This document shows, one piece after another, positions 63,052 to 64,000 of a DNA stretch of 64,000 bases (positions are counted from its first letter, which is position 1; every line of letters begins with the position of its first letter). Source of the stretch: Eublepharis macularius (lineage: Eukaryota; Chordata; Lepidosauria; Squamata; Eublepharidae); NCBI RefSeq assembly GCF_028583425.1, contig NC_072805.1:13650001-13714000 (forward strand). The letters are read 5' to 3'. Below the pieces are notes generated by a model that saw only the letters and a list, made by a program, of their open reading frames with translations, was not told the origin of the DNA and did not search any database. The translations under genes were made by a program, and so were the position numbers.

Positions 63052-64000
63052 GTGAGCGAGGCTGAGGACAGGGCCGCTGCGAGCAGCAACTTTTCCTGGC
63101 GGGAGGCGGCCCGCGAACTCCGCCTCTCCCCCCCCCCCCACCCGCAGCATCCCAGAAACCGGGCCGGGGCTCTGCGGAGGGCAGCCGGGGAAGGCCCCGG
63201 GGAGGGCGGGGGTCTTGAGTGGCTGTGCTTGGCGGGGAGGGGGTTCACTGGGGGGGCTTCTCACCCCTCGCAGGACATTGTCTCCTCTGGGGCGCTATTG
63301 GAGTAGCTCTGAACTGGGTGGCTTAGGAGCGCAGGCGGGAATTTTAGCTCAGCCACCTGGAAGAGATCATTAGTATAGGTAAGAGATGCTGGGAGGGGAA
63401 GGCCTTGGCCCTCCAGGGCAGCTGGTTGGCCACTGTGTGTCAAGCGGTACGCTGGGCTAGATGGACTACTGGGCCGGCAACTGCTTGGCATCCACATCAC
63501 AGATTTGTATCTCAACTCAGTTTTCAGCCCCAGCCTGAATACCCTCACACGTGTATGTTTGGATATGCATTTCTGTATCTTCTAGGTGTAAGCTTTAACA
63601 AAACCAACCTGAGAATCCAATTCCCACTCTCCAAGTTTATTGATTTATATAGTCTGCCTTTCTCACTGAGACTCAAGGCTGGTTATATAGTGTGAAATTA
63701 GTACAATCAATATTAAGGACATTTCTATAAACAATACTATAGGGTAAATAAATACAAGTTTACAAAGACATAGCATTACCAAGAATCTAATACAGAGTTG
63801 AAGAAATGCTGAAACAGAGCATAAGTGATTCTAGGACTGGCATTAGACAACATATAACTAACTGCCCAGTAGGATCATACTTAAAGCACACGTGGCACAT
63901 AGGAGCATACATGTGTTTAGTCAAACCCAGGAGCTAATAGGAATTTTACTACCTTCCTCTGCACTCGTGGCCATTCAGCTGAAGAGAGGAAAAGGAAAGT
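63052..64000 (+). other. GLG1: GLG1 intron 1, beginning
   Basis: The first part continues the CpG island. A reversed LINE/SINE 3' tail (gtttattgatttatatagtc) lies at about 63636-63740. No further exon before the window ends. Confidence 0.55.

Noticed and set aside
62423-63306. Several 150-260 codon open frames on both strands around GLG1 exon 1
   Set aside because: CpG-island shadows of the GLG1 exon; only the frame starting at 62686 matches a known protein.

Overview
The window is vertebrate genomic DNA, most likely from a squamate reptile (a lizard; gecko-like repeat content, but I would not name a species). The evidence is gene order plus repeats: Sauria-type tRNA SINEs, 5S-derived SINEs, a long CR1 LINE, many hAT-type MITEs, and DIRS and Copia elements. 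Three host genes lie head to tail on the + strand in the order MLKL - RFWD3 - GLG1. This is the order and common orientation I recall for human 16q23 (there on the minus strand).

Layout. 1-12,762 holds the last seven coding exons of MLKL, which encode the pseudokinase domain; the gene starts left of the window. 12,763-17,323 is intergenic and contains a young, shortened Copia element, MITEs and a CpG-rich RFWD3 promoter with a tandemly duplicated module. 17,324-36,178 is the whole RFWD3 coding region (12 coding exons, about 699 aa: acidic N-terminus, RING, coiled coil, WD40). Intron 1 carries an almost full-length CR1 LINE with a solo LTR inside it, and intron 2 an internally deleted hAT element. 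The RFWD3 3' UTR ends near 37,340. About 25 kb of intergenic DNA follows, dominated by mobile elements; the largest is a near-complete DIRS element (46,708-52,803) sitting inside a short hairpin retroposon. At 62,686 GLG1 begins from a CpG island; only coding exon 1 and the start of intron 1 are inside.

Functionally the genes are unrelated neighbours: MLKL is the membrane-permeabilising effector of necroptosis, RFWD3 a DNA-repair E3 ubiquitin ligase (RPA/RAD51 turnover, Fanconi pathway), and GLG1 a Golgi cysteine-rich glycoprotein. I see no operon-like or shared regulation.

The most unusual structure is a recurring hairpin architecture. Several repeat families carry a hammerhead-ribozyme-like motif (CTGANGA, a short stem II, GAAA, almost no stem III), often twice and head to head. 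Two of these hairpin elements have target-site duplications of 13 and 16 bp, as expected of retroposition. I suggest a Penelope-like origin; this is an inference that needs a covariance-model search.
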